Of a stretch of DNA of 64,000 nucleotides, positions 36,812 to 45,148 are shown in pieces. The notes under the pieces were generated by a model, which made no database searches, had not been told where the DNA came from, and saw only the letters and a list, made by a program, of their open reading frames with translations. Origin of the DNA: Polynucleobacter ibericus (GTDB lineage: Bacteria; Pseudomonadota; Gammaproteobacteria; Burkholderiales; Burkholderiaceae); NCBI RefSeq assembly GCF_018687955.1, contig NZ_CP061309.1:1421564-1485563 (forward strand). Direction: 5' to 3'. Position numbers and translations under genes: made by a program. Every line of letters starts with the position of its first letter. The first letter of the stretch is position 1.

Positions 36812-37753
36812 TTATTGAATTTCAGGCAGATCTTTTTGAATAATCTTTAAACCTGCGTGTAATGCTTCTTGATAGCGCTCACGTTCAGTCTTAATAGTCT
36901 CAGCAGTCCACGTGTAAAAACCTTCACCAGTTTTCATGCCAAACTTGCCACTCGCAATACGATCACTTAAACACTTCGCAATCGTTGGCGAATTATTTAG
37001 GGTAGGGTAAATAGTTGCACCTCCAGCGCCATGGACCTCAAGGCCGGCGTGGTCCCTTTGCATGGCTGGTCCTGCTGCGATATAACGAAAGCCAAAACCG
37101 AAACGAACGGCTTTATCAATATCCTCGGGCGTGCAGATACCCTCATCCACCATGGCAAAGGCTTCCCGCGATAAAGCATGTTGCAAACGATTGGCCAAAA
37201 ATCCTGGCAGATCTTTTTTCACAGTCACTGGCACCATGCCACATGCAGTCATTAAACGCGACAGACTTTCACCAACCATGGGTGAAGTCTTTGCACCATA
37301 AACCACCTCTACACAAGGCACTAAATGGGCGGGCATAAAAAAATGTAGGCCAATCATACGAGCAGCCGTTTTTAAACCATCTGCAATCTGGCTAATTGGA
37401 AAACTCGTGCTATTGCTCGCCAACACTGCTTCTGGCTTTGCATACTTCTCTAACTTGGCAAATAACTCACGCTTTATATCTAAACGCTCTGGTACACATT
37501 CAATCACCAGGTCAATGTCAGACCAATCTACTTCTTCGAGCGTTCCTGCAACTGAAAGTAAGTGGACCCGATGTTCATACCCGAGCTCAGTCATGGTATT
37601 TGCAAAGTAATCGGGTAAGAGGGCCCTTCGTTCAGTGGTTGGCTCAACTACCTGAACAGCGCAGCCACCGCGGGCACAAACCGCTGCGACGTCAGCACCC
37701 ATAGTGCCGCCGCCGACTATCACCACCTTGGTTTCAGCGGGGGTAAATAACAT
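36812..37753 (-). CDS. 3-hydroxyacyl-CoA dehydrogenase family protein (paralogue 1)
   Basis: An NAD-dependent beta-hydroxyacid dehydrogenase of 313 residues. It has the dinucleotide motif VGGGTMGADVAAVCARGG and the catalytic region ASNSTSFPISQIADGL, GLHFFMPAHLVPCVEVV and LPGFLANRLQHALSREA. The length and PAHLVP variant resemble the L-carnitine or L-gulonate dehydrogenase branch more than a fatty-acid beta-oxidation enzyme, where the sequence is FNPVP. It is divergent from the hydroxyacid dehydrogenase-lyase-TRAP genes, with 85 bp between them that probably hold both promoters. Confidence 0.85.
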   Translation of the reverse strand: MLFTPAETKVVIVGGGTMGADVAAVCARGGCAVQVVEPTTERRALLPDYFANTMTELGYEHRVHLLSVAGTLEEVDWSDIDLVIECVPERLDIKRELFAKLEKYAKPEAVLASNSTSFPISQIADGLKTAARMIGLHFFMPAHLVPCVEVVYGAKTSPMVGESLSRLMTACGMVPVTVKKDLPGFLANRLQHALSREAFAMVDEGICTPEDIDKAVRFGFGFRYIAAGPAMQRDHAGLEVHGAGGATIYPTLNNSPTIAKCLSDRIASGKFGMKTGEGFYTWTAETIKTERERYQEALHAGLKIIQKDLPEIQ

Positions 37754-37838
37754 GAATACTCTCCTAAATGGGGGCGGACTTTTTTTGAAAAATCCTCATA
37801 CAATGGGCTCATTATTTCAATAAAAAAGTTAGTGAGAC

Positions 37839-38768
37839 ATGATCCCCGTCAATTCGGTGCTACTGGTCGGCCATTTCCCTGAAATTATGCAGGCTGAGGT
37901 AGATCGGCGCTTAACCCCGATTCATCATCCCGACCCACAAGCGCCTGCTCCTGCTGGCAACTTTCAAGCCATCTTGATTCGCTCTAATACCAAACTCCCT
38001 GAAGCGCTGGTGAAGCAGATCCCAAGTATTCGTATGGTTGCCACTTGTGGCGTAGGGTATGACAACCTCCCCTTGGCTTATTTACAGGAAAGAGGGATTA
38101 AAGCCAGTAATACACCTGGAGTTTTAAATGATGCCGTTTGTGAGCTTGCCATAGGTATGATGCTGGCCTTGCTGCGCCGCATCCCAGAGGCTCAGGAATA
38201 CGTCAAAAGCACCGCTTGGTCCAAGGCACCTTTTAGAGTAACCACCACTTTGGCTGGTAAGAAGGTAGGGATAGTGGGAATGGGCCGCATTGGGCAGGAC
38301 CTTGCTAAGCGATTAGAGCCTTTTAAGGTTGAGATTGCATATTCAGGTCCCAATAAAAAATCATTGCCCTACGATTACTATCAAAATGTTCATGATTTAG
38401 CGAAGACTTGCGACATCTTATTTTTAGCTTGTCCAGCTACACCGGACACTGACAAGATGATTACCGCCGAGGTTCTTGAAGCTTTGGGGCCTGCGGGCTA
38501 CTTGATTAATATTGCACGCGGCAGCGTTGTAGATGAGGATGCTCTTTTAGATGCACTGCAACATAAAAAGATTGCTGGTGCCGCTCTGGATGTATATGAA
38601 AACGAACCCAATCCAAACGCTGCTTTTTTAAACCTTGATAATGTATTGTTAACACCACATATTGGCAGCGCTACCTCGGAAACACGGATAGCCATGACCA
38701 ACTTAGCTGTAGATAATTTAGAAGCCTTCTTTAAGCAACAAACACTTCCTTCGGAAGTAAATAACTAA
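37839..38768 (+). CDS. 2-hydroxyacid dehydrogenase
   Basis: A D-isomer-specific 2-hydroxyacid dehydrogenase of 309 residues. It shows the cofactor motif GKKVGIVGMGRIGQDLAKRL and the catalytic residues Arg in INIARGSVVDEDAL, Glu in VYENEPNPN and His in TPHIGSAT. The glyoxylate/hydroxypyruvate reductase branch is the closest guess. It is the first gene of a rightward series with a DapA-like lyase 15 bp downstream and a TRAP transporter after that. Confidence 0.9.
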   Translation: MIPVNSVLLVGHFPEIMQAEVDRRLTPIHHPDPQAPAPAGNFQAILIRSNTKLPEALVKQIPSIRMVATCGVGYDNLPLAYLQERGIKASNTPGVLNDAVCELAIGMMLALLRRIPEAQEYVKSTAWSKAPFRVTTTLAGKKVGIVGMGRIGQDLAKRLEPFKVEIAYSGPNKKSLPYDYYQNVHDLAKTCDILFLACPATPDTDKMITAEVLEALGPAGYLINIARGSVVDEDALLDALQHKKIAGAALDVYENEPNPNAAFLNLDNVLLTPHIGSATSETRIAMTNLAVDNLEAFFKQQTLPSEVNN

Positions 38769-38783
38769 AAAAATGGAGCCAGT

Positions 38784-39710
38784 ATGACGATTTCCCTGCA
38801 CCCTTCCACCTTACCTGCGGTGCTATCCCCTGTACTCACACCATTCAAGGCGGACGGAAGCCCGGATGCTCCTAAACTATTAAAGCAGTGTCAATGGCTA
38901 GAAGCGAATAGTGTTGGACAAGCAATTTTTGGCACGAATTCAGAAGCTAACTCCATGTCTGCCCCCCAAAAGATGGGCACATTAACTGCATTGATTGAAG
39001 GCGGTTTAAATCCTCAGCACCTCATGCCTGGAACTGGCGCTTCGTCCATTGATGCCACCGTGAATATGACCCGTCACGCAGTAAATCATCAGTGCGCTGG
39101 CGTTTTGATGTTGCCGCCCTTCTATTACAAAGATGTTACTGATGATGGTTTGTTTGCTTATTTTTCTGAAGTGATTCAAAAAGTAGGTAGTGCCGCATTG
39201 CAGATTTATATCTACAATATTCCACCAGTTACCAAGATTAACTTAAGCCTCTCTTTGTTAGAGCGCTTAGCAAAAGAATATCCGAAGACCGTTGTGGGCA
39301 TGAAAGACAGTTCTGGAGACTGGGCCTACACCGAATCAGTCATTAAATTATTAGCGCCTTCAGGCTTCCGCGTTTATGCCGGTAGTGAAGTATTCCTCAT
39401 GCGTGCCTTGCGCGCTGGAGGCGTTGGCTGTATCTCAGCTACTGCTAACGTGAATCCTAAAGCGATTGCCGATTTAGCAGCTCACTGGAGAGAGTCCAAT
39501 GCAGATGAGCGTCAGGCAAGTCTCGATCAAGTGCGCGGTGTATTTGCGAAATACCAAATGATTGCCGGAATGAAAACTGCGGTAGCGCACTTCAGCAAAG
39601 ATCCTGAGTGGCTTAGAGTACGTCCACCACTCATGCAATTAACCGCTGAGCAACAAGCTCAACTGCTTAAAGAGTTGCAACAAATTAATTTCAGCATGGC
39701 AGGTCTGTAA
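38784..39710 (+). CDS. dihydrodipicolinate synthase / N-acetylneuraminate lyase family protein
   Basis: A class I aldolase-type TIM barrel of 308 residues. The Schiff-base lysine is K174 in VVGMKDSSGDW and the catalytic tyrosine is Y144 in IYIYNIPP. The pyruvate-binding loop reads GTNSEANS rather than the GTTGE of DapA, so lysine synthesis is unlikely; a 2-keto-3-deoxy acid aldolase or dehydratase is more plausible. Neighbours are a hydroxyacid dehydrogenase and an organic-anion transporter. Confidence 0.88.
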   Translation: MTISLHPSTLPAVLSPVLTPFKADGSPDAPKLLKQCQWLEANSVGQAIFGTNSEANSMSAPQKMGTLTALIEGGLNPQHLMPGTGASSIDATVNMTRHAVNHQCAGVLMLPPFYYKDVTDDGLFAYFSEVIQKVGSAALQIYIYNIPPVTKINLSLSLLERLAKEYPKTVVGMKDSSGDWAYTESVIKLLAPSGFRVYAGSEVFLMRALRAGGVGCISATANVNPKAIADLAAHWRESNADERQASLDQVRGVFAKYQMIAGMKTAVAHFSKDPEWLRVRPPLMQLTAEQQAQLLKELQQINFSMAGL

Positions 39711-39745
39711 TTCAACAACAAAACATAAATCAATAGGAGACATTC

Positions 39746-40696
39746 ATGAAGCTATTCAAAATGATTGCTTTATCACTGAGCGTTTTTTGTGCGAGTGTTA
39801 GCGCACAAAATATTTCAATTGCAACAGGTGGTACTGGCGGTGTGTACTACCCAATGGGCGGTGGTCTTGCCTCTGTTCTATCCAGTAAAGTTCCCGGTAT
39901 GTCCGCTACAGCCGAAGTAACCGGCGGCTCAGTAGACAATTTGAAGTTGATCGGTACAGGCAAACCATATGTTGGTTTTTCCATGGCTGATGCTGCCAAG
40001 GACGCCACATCAGGTGCAGACAAATTCAAAGACAAGCCTATTGATGTCCGTACATTACTTATCCTCTACCCTAACTTAATGCACGTTGCTACCGTTGAGT
40101 CCACCGGCGTTAAGACGATGAGCGATCTCAAAGGTAAGCGTGTAAGCACTGGTTCTCCAGGTAGCGCAACGGAAGTGATGGCATTTCGTCTTCTTGAAGC
40201 AGCAGGTCTAGATCCTAATAAGGATATCAAGCGTGAGCGTTTAAGCGTTGCTGAATCCGTTAATGCTGTAAAAGACCGTAAGATTGATGCGTTCTTCTGG
40301 GTCGGCGGCTTACCAACTGCCGCTGTAACTGATTTAGCAAACAGTCCTGGCATGAGGATTGTCATGGTTGATACCTCAGCTGAAGTTCCAGCCATGAATA
40401 AAAAGTATGGCAATTTGTATTTCCCATCCATTATCACTAAACAAACTTACAGTGGTATGACTAAAGACAACAATGTTGCTGCTGTAGCAAACTTGTTGGT
40501 TGTAAATGCCTCCATGTCTGATGACGAAGCATACAAAATTGTTAAGGCAGTATTTGACAACCAACTCGAATTGGTTCGTTCACATGCCGAATACAGAAAT
40601 GTGAAGTTAGATGCTCAAAAAGCAAATGCGACACCAGTTCCTTACCACCCTGGAGCCTTGAAGTACTTCAAGGAAAAAGGTATCAAAGTAAACTAA
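39746..40696 (+). CDS. TAXI family TRAP transporter solute-binding protein
   Basis: A periplasmic receptor of 316 residues with signal peptide MKLFKMIALSLSVFCASVSA. It has the family start ISIATGGTGGVYYPMGGG and the LKGKRVSTGSPGSATEVMA segment. TAXI proteins deliver ligands to TRAP permeases; known or suspected ligands are dicarboxylates and glutamate. An AGGAG site precedes the ATG. The fused permease gene lies 84 bp downstream, behind a stem-loop. Confidence 0.94.
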   Translation: MKLFKMIALSLSVFCASVSAQNISIATGGTGGVYYPMGGGLASVLSSKVPGMSATAEVTGGSVDNLKLIGTGKPYVGFSMADAAKDATSGADKFKDKPIDVRTLLILYPNLMHVATVESTGVKTMSDLKGKRVSTGSPGSATEVMAFRLLEAAGLDPNKDIKRERLSVAESVNAVKDRKIDAFFWVGGLPTAAVTDLANSPGMRIVMVDTSAEVPAMNKKYGNLYFPSIITKQTYSGMTKDNNVAAVANLLVVNASMSDDEAYKIVKAVFDNQLELVRSHAEYRNVKLDAQKANATPVPYHPGALKYFKEKGIKVN

Positions 40697-40712
40697 GCTA
40701 GTTCACGTATAC

Positions 40713-40738
40713 AGGGGTGAGTTAATCTCACCCCTTTT
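40713..40738 (+). terminator. stem-loop between TAXI receptor and permease
   Basis: AGGGGTGAG and CTCACCCCT form a perfect 9-bp stem with the loop TTAAT, followed by a short TTT. It is a weak or leaky intrinsic terminator that would give more receptor than permease, a usual need of binding-protein transporters. Confidence 0.65.
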
Positions 40739-40780
40739 GCATTAAAGTAGTACATAAATATAAAAAATATAGGTTGAGAC

Positions 40781-42793
40781 ATGAATCAAAACGTTATCGA
40801 TAACGAAACCCAAGAAAAACTAGACGCCTTTATCAAACAGGAGGAAGGCGACTCTAATGATTACAAGGGTCTACTGGCTAAATTCATTACCCTAGTTGCA
40901 GTGGGCATGTCTTTATTTCATCTTTATGCCGCTTACTCTATTGTCCCAACTCAACAGCTCCGCGTTATTCACGTTGCGCTCGTGCTGTTCCTAGTTTTCT
41001 TGAGTTTCCCGATAGCTGCTCGTTTTAAAAATCGCCTCATGATTTGGGATGTACTTTTTGCCTTAGGATCTGTAGCCATCGCTTATTACATTTTAGGTGG
41101 CGGTGATGATTTCATGGACAGAAATACCGCGCCCAACTCTACCGATGTCATTATTGGTATTGGCCTAATTCTGCTGATTCTTGAAAGCGTGAGAAGAACT
41201 AACGGCATGGTTTTGGTAACAGTGACTGTCTTGTTTTTGCTCTATGCTTTATTTGGCAACTATTTACCAGCACCTTGGACCCATAAGGGTTACGGTCTCG
41301 ATCGTTTAGTGGGTTATATGTATATGACCCTAGAAGGCATTTACGGTACTGCCGTTGATGTCTCTGCAACCCTGATTATTCTGTTCACCATTTTTGGCGC
41401 CTTCTTACAATTTACTGGCGCAGGTAAATTTTTTATCGACTTCTCATTTGCTGCCATGGGCGGCAAATCCTCTGGCGTTGGTAGAACCATTGTGATGTCC
41501 TCATTTCTCTTAGGTGGGCCATCTGGTTCAGGTGTTGCCACTACCGTTACTGTTGGTTCGGTCGCAGCCCCTATGCTGGATAAAGTAGGCTACGAAAAAA
41601 ATGCGGCTGGGGGTCTTTTGGCTGCAGGGGGTTTGGGCGCCATTATTTCACCTCCGGTACTAGGTGCTGCAGCATTCTTGATTGCTGACTTCCTCAAGAT
41701 TTCCTATTTAGATGTGTTGCTGATGGCAACCATCCCAACGATTCTTTTCTATCTAGGCTTATTTGTTATGGTAGAAATCGATGTGCGTAAATATGGCATG
41801 AAGAGCATTCAGTTCTCATCAGCTGAAACAGCATGGCAACTGACTAAAAAATATTGGTTCCACTTCTTCTCACTCATCTCGATTGTGGTGTTCATGCTCA
41901 TGGGCTTCTCTCCCGTGATGTCGGTCTTTTGGGCAACCGTAGTTTCTGCTCTATCGAGCATGTTGCGCGAAGATACCGCCATCATTCCTTGGGCATGGTT
42001 CAAAGGCAAAGAGCCGATGATTAAAGGCCTCTACAACTCCAATTTGACCAAGGCGCTTGCCTCTGGTTCTACCGGTGTTTTAGCGATTGCTGCAACCTGT
42101 GCTGGTGCTGGCCTAATTGTAGGTACGGTTACCCTGACAGGTCTCGGTCTTAAATTTAGCTCGATCGTGATTCAGTATGCAGGGGGCTCACTATTACTAA
42201 CCACAATCTTTACTGCCTTGGTGGTTTGGGTGGTTGGTTTAGCTGTTCCAGTGACTGCTTCTTACATTATTTGTGCGGTGATTGCGGCACCAGCTTTAAT
42301 TAATCTAGGTGTACCTGCATTTGCTGCACATATGTTTATCTTCTATTACGCAGTGCTTTCAGAGGTATCGCCACCAACAGCACTCTCGCCATTTGCGGCT
42401 GCCGCGATTTGTAAAGGCAACCCCTATAAAACGACTTTGCAAACGTGGAAGTATGTCGCCCCTGCTATTCTGGTTCCATTCATGTTTGTTCTTGATAAGT
42501 CCGGCGTGAGTTTGTTGTTGATGGGATCGACTACCGCATTGGAGCAAGCAGACTGGATGCAAATTGCCTGGGTATCGTTTACTGCGGTCGTTGGTATCAT
42601 CTGCTTAGCAGGTGGTCTGCAAGGCTGGTTCATTGAGAAAACCAAAATCTTTGAACGCATCATCATGGTGGTTTCAGGCGTTGCGCTTGCATACCCATCT
42701 ACAGAGGCAGACTTGATTGGCTTTATTGGTTTTGGTCTCGTACTGGTAACGCAAACCGTTACCCACTTCAAGCTCAACCCTCGATCTTCTTAA
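40781..42793 (+). CDS. TRAP transporter permease, fused small and large subunits
   Basis: An integral membrane protein of 670 residues. The N-terminal part holds about four helices (DctQ-like) and the rest the DctM-like module, with the segment GGPSGSGVATTVTVGSVAAP and the repeat GVPAFAAHMFIFYYAVLSEV plus PPTALSPFAAAAI. This TAXI-associated fused form imports organic anions with sodium. Its receptor is encoded just upstream. Confidence 0.94.
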   Translation: MNQNVIDNETQEKLDAFIKQEEGDSNDYKGLLAKFITLVAVGMSLFHLYAAYSIVPTQQLRVIHVALVLFLVFLSFPIAARFKNRLMIWDVLFALGSVAIAYYILGGGDDFMDRNTAPNSTDVIIGIGLILLILESVRRTNGMVLVTVTVLFLLYALFGNYLPAPWTHKGYGLDRLVGYMYMTLEGIYGTAVDVSATLIILFTIFGAFLQFTGAGKFFIDFSFAAMGGKSSGVGRTIVMSSFLLGGPSGSGVATTVTVGSVAAPMLDKVGYEKNAAGGLLAAGGLGAIISPPVLGAAAFLIADFLKISYLDVLLMATIPTILFYLGLFVMVEIDVRKYGMKSIQFSSAETAWQLTKKYWFHFFSLISIVVFMLMGFSPVMSVFWATVVSALSSMLREDTAIIPWAWFKGKEPMIKGLYNSNLTKALASGSTGVLAIAATCAGAGLIVGTVTLTGLGLKFSSIVIQYAGGSLLLTTIFTALVVWVVGLAVPVTASYIICAVIAAPALINLGVPAFAAHMFIFYYAVLSEVSPPTALSPFAAAAICKGNPYKTTLQTWKYVAPAILVPFMFVLDKSGVSLLLMGSTTALEQADWMQIAWVSFTAVVGIICLAGGLQGWFIEKTKIFERIIMVVSGVALAYPSTEADLIGFIGFGLVLVTQTVTHFKLNPRSS

Positions 42794-42840
42794 GGGTTAA
42801 TTGAATTGATTTACTGTTAGATTCAAAGTGAAGTCATAGA

Positions 42841-42874
42841 AACAATAAGGCCCGCAGATGCGGGCCTTATTGTT
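42841..42874. terminator. strong bidirectional terminator after the TRAP permease
   Basis: A perfect 15-bp inverted repeat, AACAATAAGGCCCGC and GCGGGCCTTATTGTT, with loop AGAT. It lies between the convergent permease and enolase genes and can stop transcription from both sides. Confidence 0.93.
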
Positions 42875-42907
42875 TATAAACACTTCGAGCTCAGAATTCA
42901 GAAGCTT

Positions 42908-44041
42908 TTAGGTAATCTTGCTCCATGCGGCTTTGCCCGCATACTTCTTTACAGCAGTTTCATCAAACTCAAATCCTAAGCCAGGGGTTTTATGCAAAAT
43001 CAAGTCCCCATTTTTGAAGGTCAGTTGCTTATTGATCAACCTGCGGAAATTGAGCACTTGATCGTCCAAGAAAAATTCAACAAAGCGTGCATTCGGCGTA
43101 GCGGCTACTAGTGGTGCATGCAAGTCATGCATCCAGTGTGGGCAAACTATTACCCCTTTTAAATCCGCATATGCAGAAATTCTTCTCCATTCGGTAATAC
43201 CGCCGCAAACTGCAGCATCCGATTGCAAAATAGCAGCGCCGCCAGCATCAATTAATTCTCTAAAGCGCCAGCGCCCTGCCTCCATTTCACCAGTGGCAAC
43301 ATTAATCTTAGTCTGACGTGCTAACGCAGCGTGTAAATCAATCGCATCAGGCGAGAATGGCTCTTCGATCCAATAAGGGTTGTAAGCCTCAAAGCGGCGT
43401 ACATATTCCAAAGCTGTTGGCAAATCACGCCAAGCATTATTAGCATCCAGAGTCAGCAATACATCATCACCTACCGCTTTGCGAGCTGCTTTTACGCGTG
43501 CCTCTTCTTCAGATGGAGATAGACGCCCTACCTTCATCTTCACGGCCTTAAAGCCCTGCTTTACGTAAGACTCCATTTCCTGACCAAGCTTGGCAGGAGT
43601 TTTGCCATCCAAGTAATATCCACCGCTGGCATAGGCTGGCACGCGGTCGTCAACGACGGCGCCCAAATATTGATGTAAAGGTAGACCAACTGAGCGAGCA
43701 TTTAAATCCCATAAAGCGGTATCCAAAATGGAGATGCCGCGCATCACTGCGCCTGCACGACCTTGGAGAATGGATTCGTTATACATCTCCATCCAAAGAC
43801 CTTCGCTACGGTGACTATTTTGACCAATTAATTTTGGCGCCAATAATTGCTCTACAGCGATCTTGGCGATGTCGCCACCGGCACTGCCAACGTAACAAAA
43901 GCCAATGCCTTCATTTCCGTCCTTGCCGCGCACCTTAACGAGACAGTAGTGACGCTCAGAAACAGTACGCGTAGAAAATGAGGTGACCTTATCTAAAGGC
44001 ACTGCCACTGAGGCAACTTGGATGGACTCGATAATCGGCAT
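42908..44041 (-). CDS. mandelate racemase / muconate lactonizing enzyme family protein
   Basis: An enolase-superfamily enzyme of 377 residues. The catalytic set of the mandelate racemase subgroup is visible: K168-x-K170 in AVKMKVG, metal ligands D199 (LTLDANN), E226 (IEEP) and E252 (ATGEME), and the D275/H302 pair in LQSDAAVCGG and CPHWMHDLH. Such enzymes abstract the alpha proton of a hydroxyacid, most often dehydrating a sugar acid to its 2-keto-3-deoxy form. With the lyase and dehydrogenases nearby, dehydration of a sugar acid is the best guess; substrate not known. Confidence 0.92.
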   Translation of the reverse strand: MPIIESIQVASVAVPLDKVTSFSTRTVSERHYCLVKVRGKDGNEGIGFCYVGSAGGDIAKIAVEQLLAPKLIGQNSHRSEGLWMEMYNESILQGRAGAVMRGISILDTALWDLNARSVGLPLHQYLGAVVDDRVPAYASGGYYLDGKTPAKLGQEMESYVKQGFKAVKMKVGRLSPSEEEARVKAARKAVGDDVLLTLDANNAWRDLPTALEYVRRFEAYNPYWIEEPFSPDAIDLHAALARQTKINVATGEMEAGRWRFRELIDAGGAAILQSDAAVCGGITEWRRISAYADLKGVIVCPHWMHDLHAPLVAATPNARFVEFFLDDQVLNFRRLINKQLTFKNGDLILHKTPGLGFEFDETAVKKYAGKAAWSKIT

Positions 44042-44156
44042 CTAAACTCCTTAATCAAAAAATGATTGTAGCGAGAATTTAATTTACCAGCAGAGGCGTG
44101 AATAAGGAATAATCAATTCATTCCATTACGAATGTGTAGCTTAGACAGGTCAAAAA

Positions 44157-45077
44157 ATGAGTAAAGTTATTGTCATCGGAACAGGCACCATGGGGGTTGG
44201 GATAGCCGCTGGATTTTTAGCTAGTGGCGCCGATATCGTCATCCTAGGGCGCGCTGCTGAAAAAGCATTAGCCTGCCTCGACTCCATTCAATCATGCGCG
44301 CAGTCAATCAACCCAGATTGGTCTAATAAAAATCCCAAACTAGTGAGTGGAAGTATTGATGAGTGGCAAGATTGGGATGAGGTGGATTTAGTCATTGAAA
44401 CCATCTCAGAGCGCCTTGAACTGAAGCAAGAGATCTTTACTGCGCTGGATAAACGCATTCCCCCTCATATCCTCATAGGCAGTAATAGCTCTGGTTTTCC
44501 AATTAGCGATATTGCTAAAGGCCTATCTACGGCACATCGCATGTTTAATACGCACTACTTCATGCCTGCACATATCGTACCCTTGGTAGAAATTGTTGCA
44601 GGGAAACAATCTGATCTTGCTTTAGCAGAAAAACTCTGTGAGTTCTATCGCGTGCATGGCAAGAAACCCGTTCTTGTTAAAAAAGATATTCCTGGGTTTT
44701 TGGCAAACCGTATTCAGCATGCATTGATGCGTGAAGCGCTTTCGCTGGTTGAAGAAGGGATTGCTACGCCTGATGATATTGATACTGCAGTGCGTTATAG
44801 CTTTGGCTTTCGTTATGCGGCTGTTGGACCGATGACTCAAAAAGAAATCTCCGGATGGGAAGGAATGACCTTAGCAGCAGAGTTGATTTACCCATCCCTA
44901 TCTAATATCACTGCACCCCCAAGTTGCGTGACCAATTTAGTTAAAAGTGGCAAAACTGGCATTGCTAAAGGCGCGGGATTTAGGGAGTGGTCTACCGATG
45001 AGGCGGCGATTGTGAAGCAAAACTACGAGAAGAGGCTGAAGGCAGCTTTTGAGGTGCTTCAAATTGCCCCAGACTAA
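44157..45077 (+). CDS. 3-hydroxyacyl-CoA dehydrogenase family protein (paralogue 2)
   Basis: An NAD-dependent beta-hydroxyacid dehydrogenase of 306 residues, a clear paralogue of the gene at 36812-37753. Shared segments are VIGTGTMGVGIAAGF, SNSSGFPISDIAKGL, THYFMPAHIVPLVEIV, DIPGFLANRIQHALMREAL and EGIATPDDIDTAVRYSFGFR. The PAH(I/L)VP version suggests a free hydroxyacid rather than a CoA ester as substrate (inference). It diverges from the enolase gene, with a shared 115-bp intergenic region. Confidence 0.85.
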   Translation: MSKVIVIGTGTMGVGIAAGFLASGADIVILGRAAEKALACLDSIQSCAQSINPDWSNKNPKLVSGSIDEWQDWDEVDLVIETISERLELKQEIFTALDKRIPPHILIGSNSSGFPISDIAKGLSTAHRMFNTHYFMPAHIVPLVEIVAGKQSDLALAEKLCEFYRVHGKKPVLVKKDIPGFLANRIQHALMREALSLVEEGIATPDDIDTAVRYSFGFRYAAVGPMTQKEISGWEGMTLAAELIYPSLSNITAPPSCVTNLVKSGKTGIAKGAGFREWSTDEAAIVKQNYEKRLKAAFEVLQIAPD

Positions 45078-45148
45078 AACTGAATTTAATTTGCTGCAGC
45101 ACAACATATTTATTCGGGTTCGCCCTCACATTATTAGATAATTGAGGT

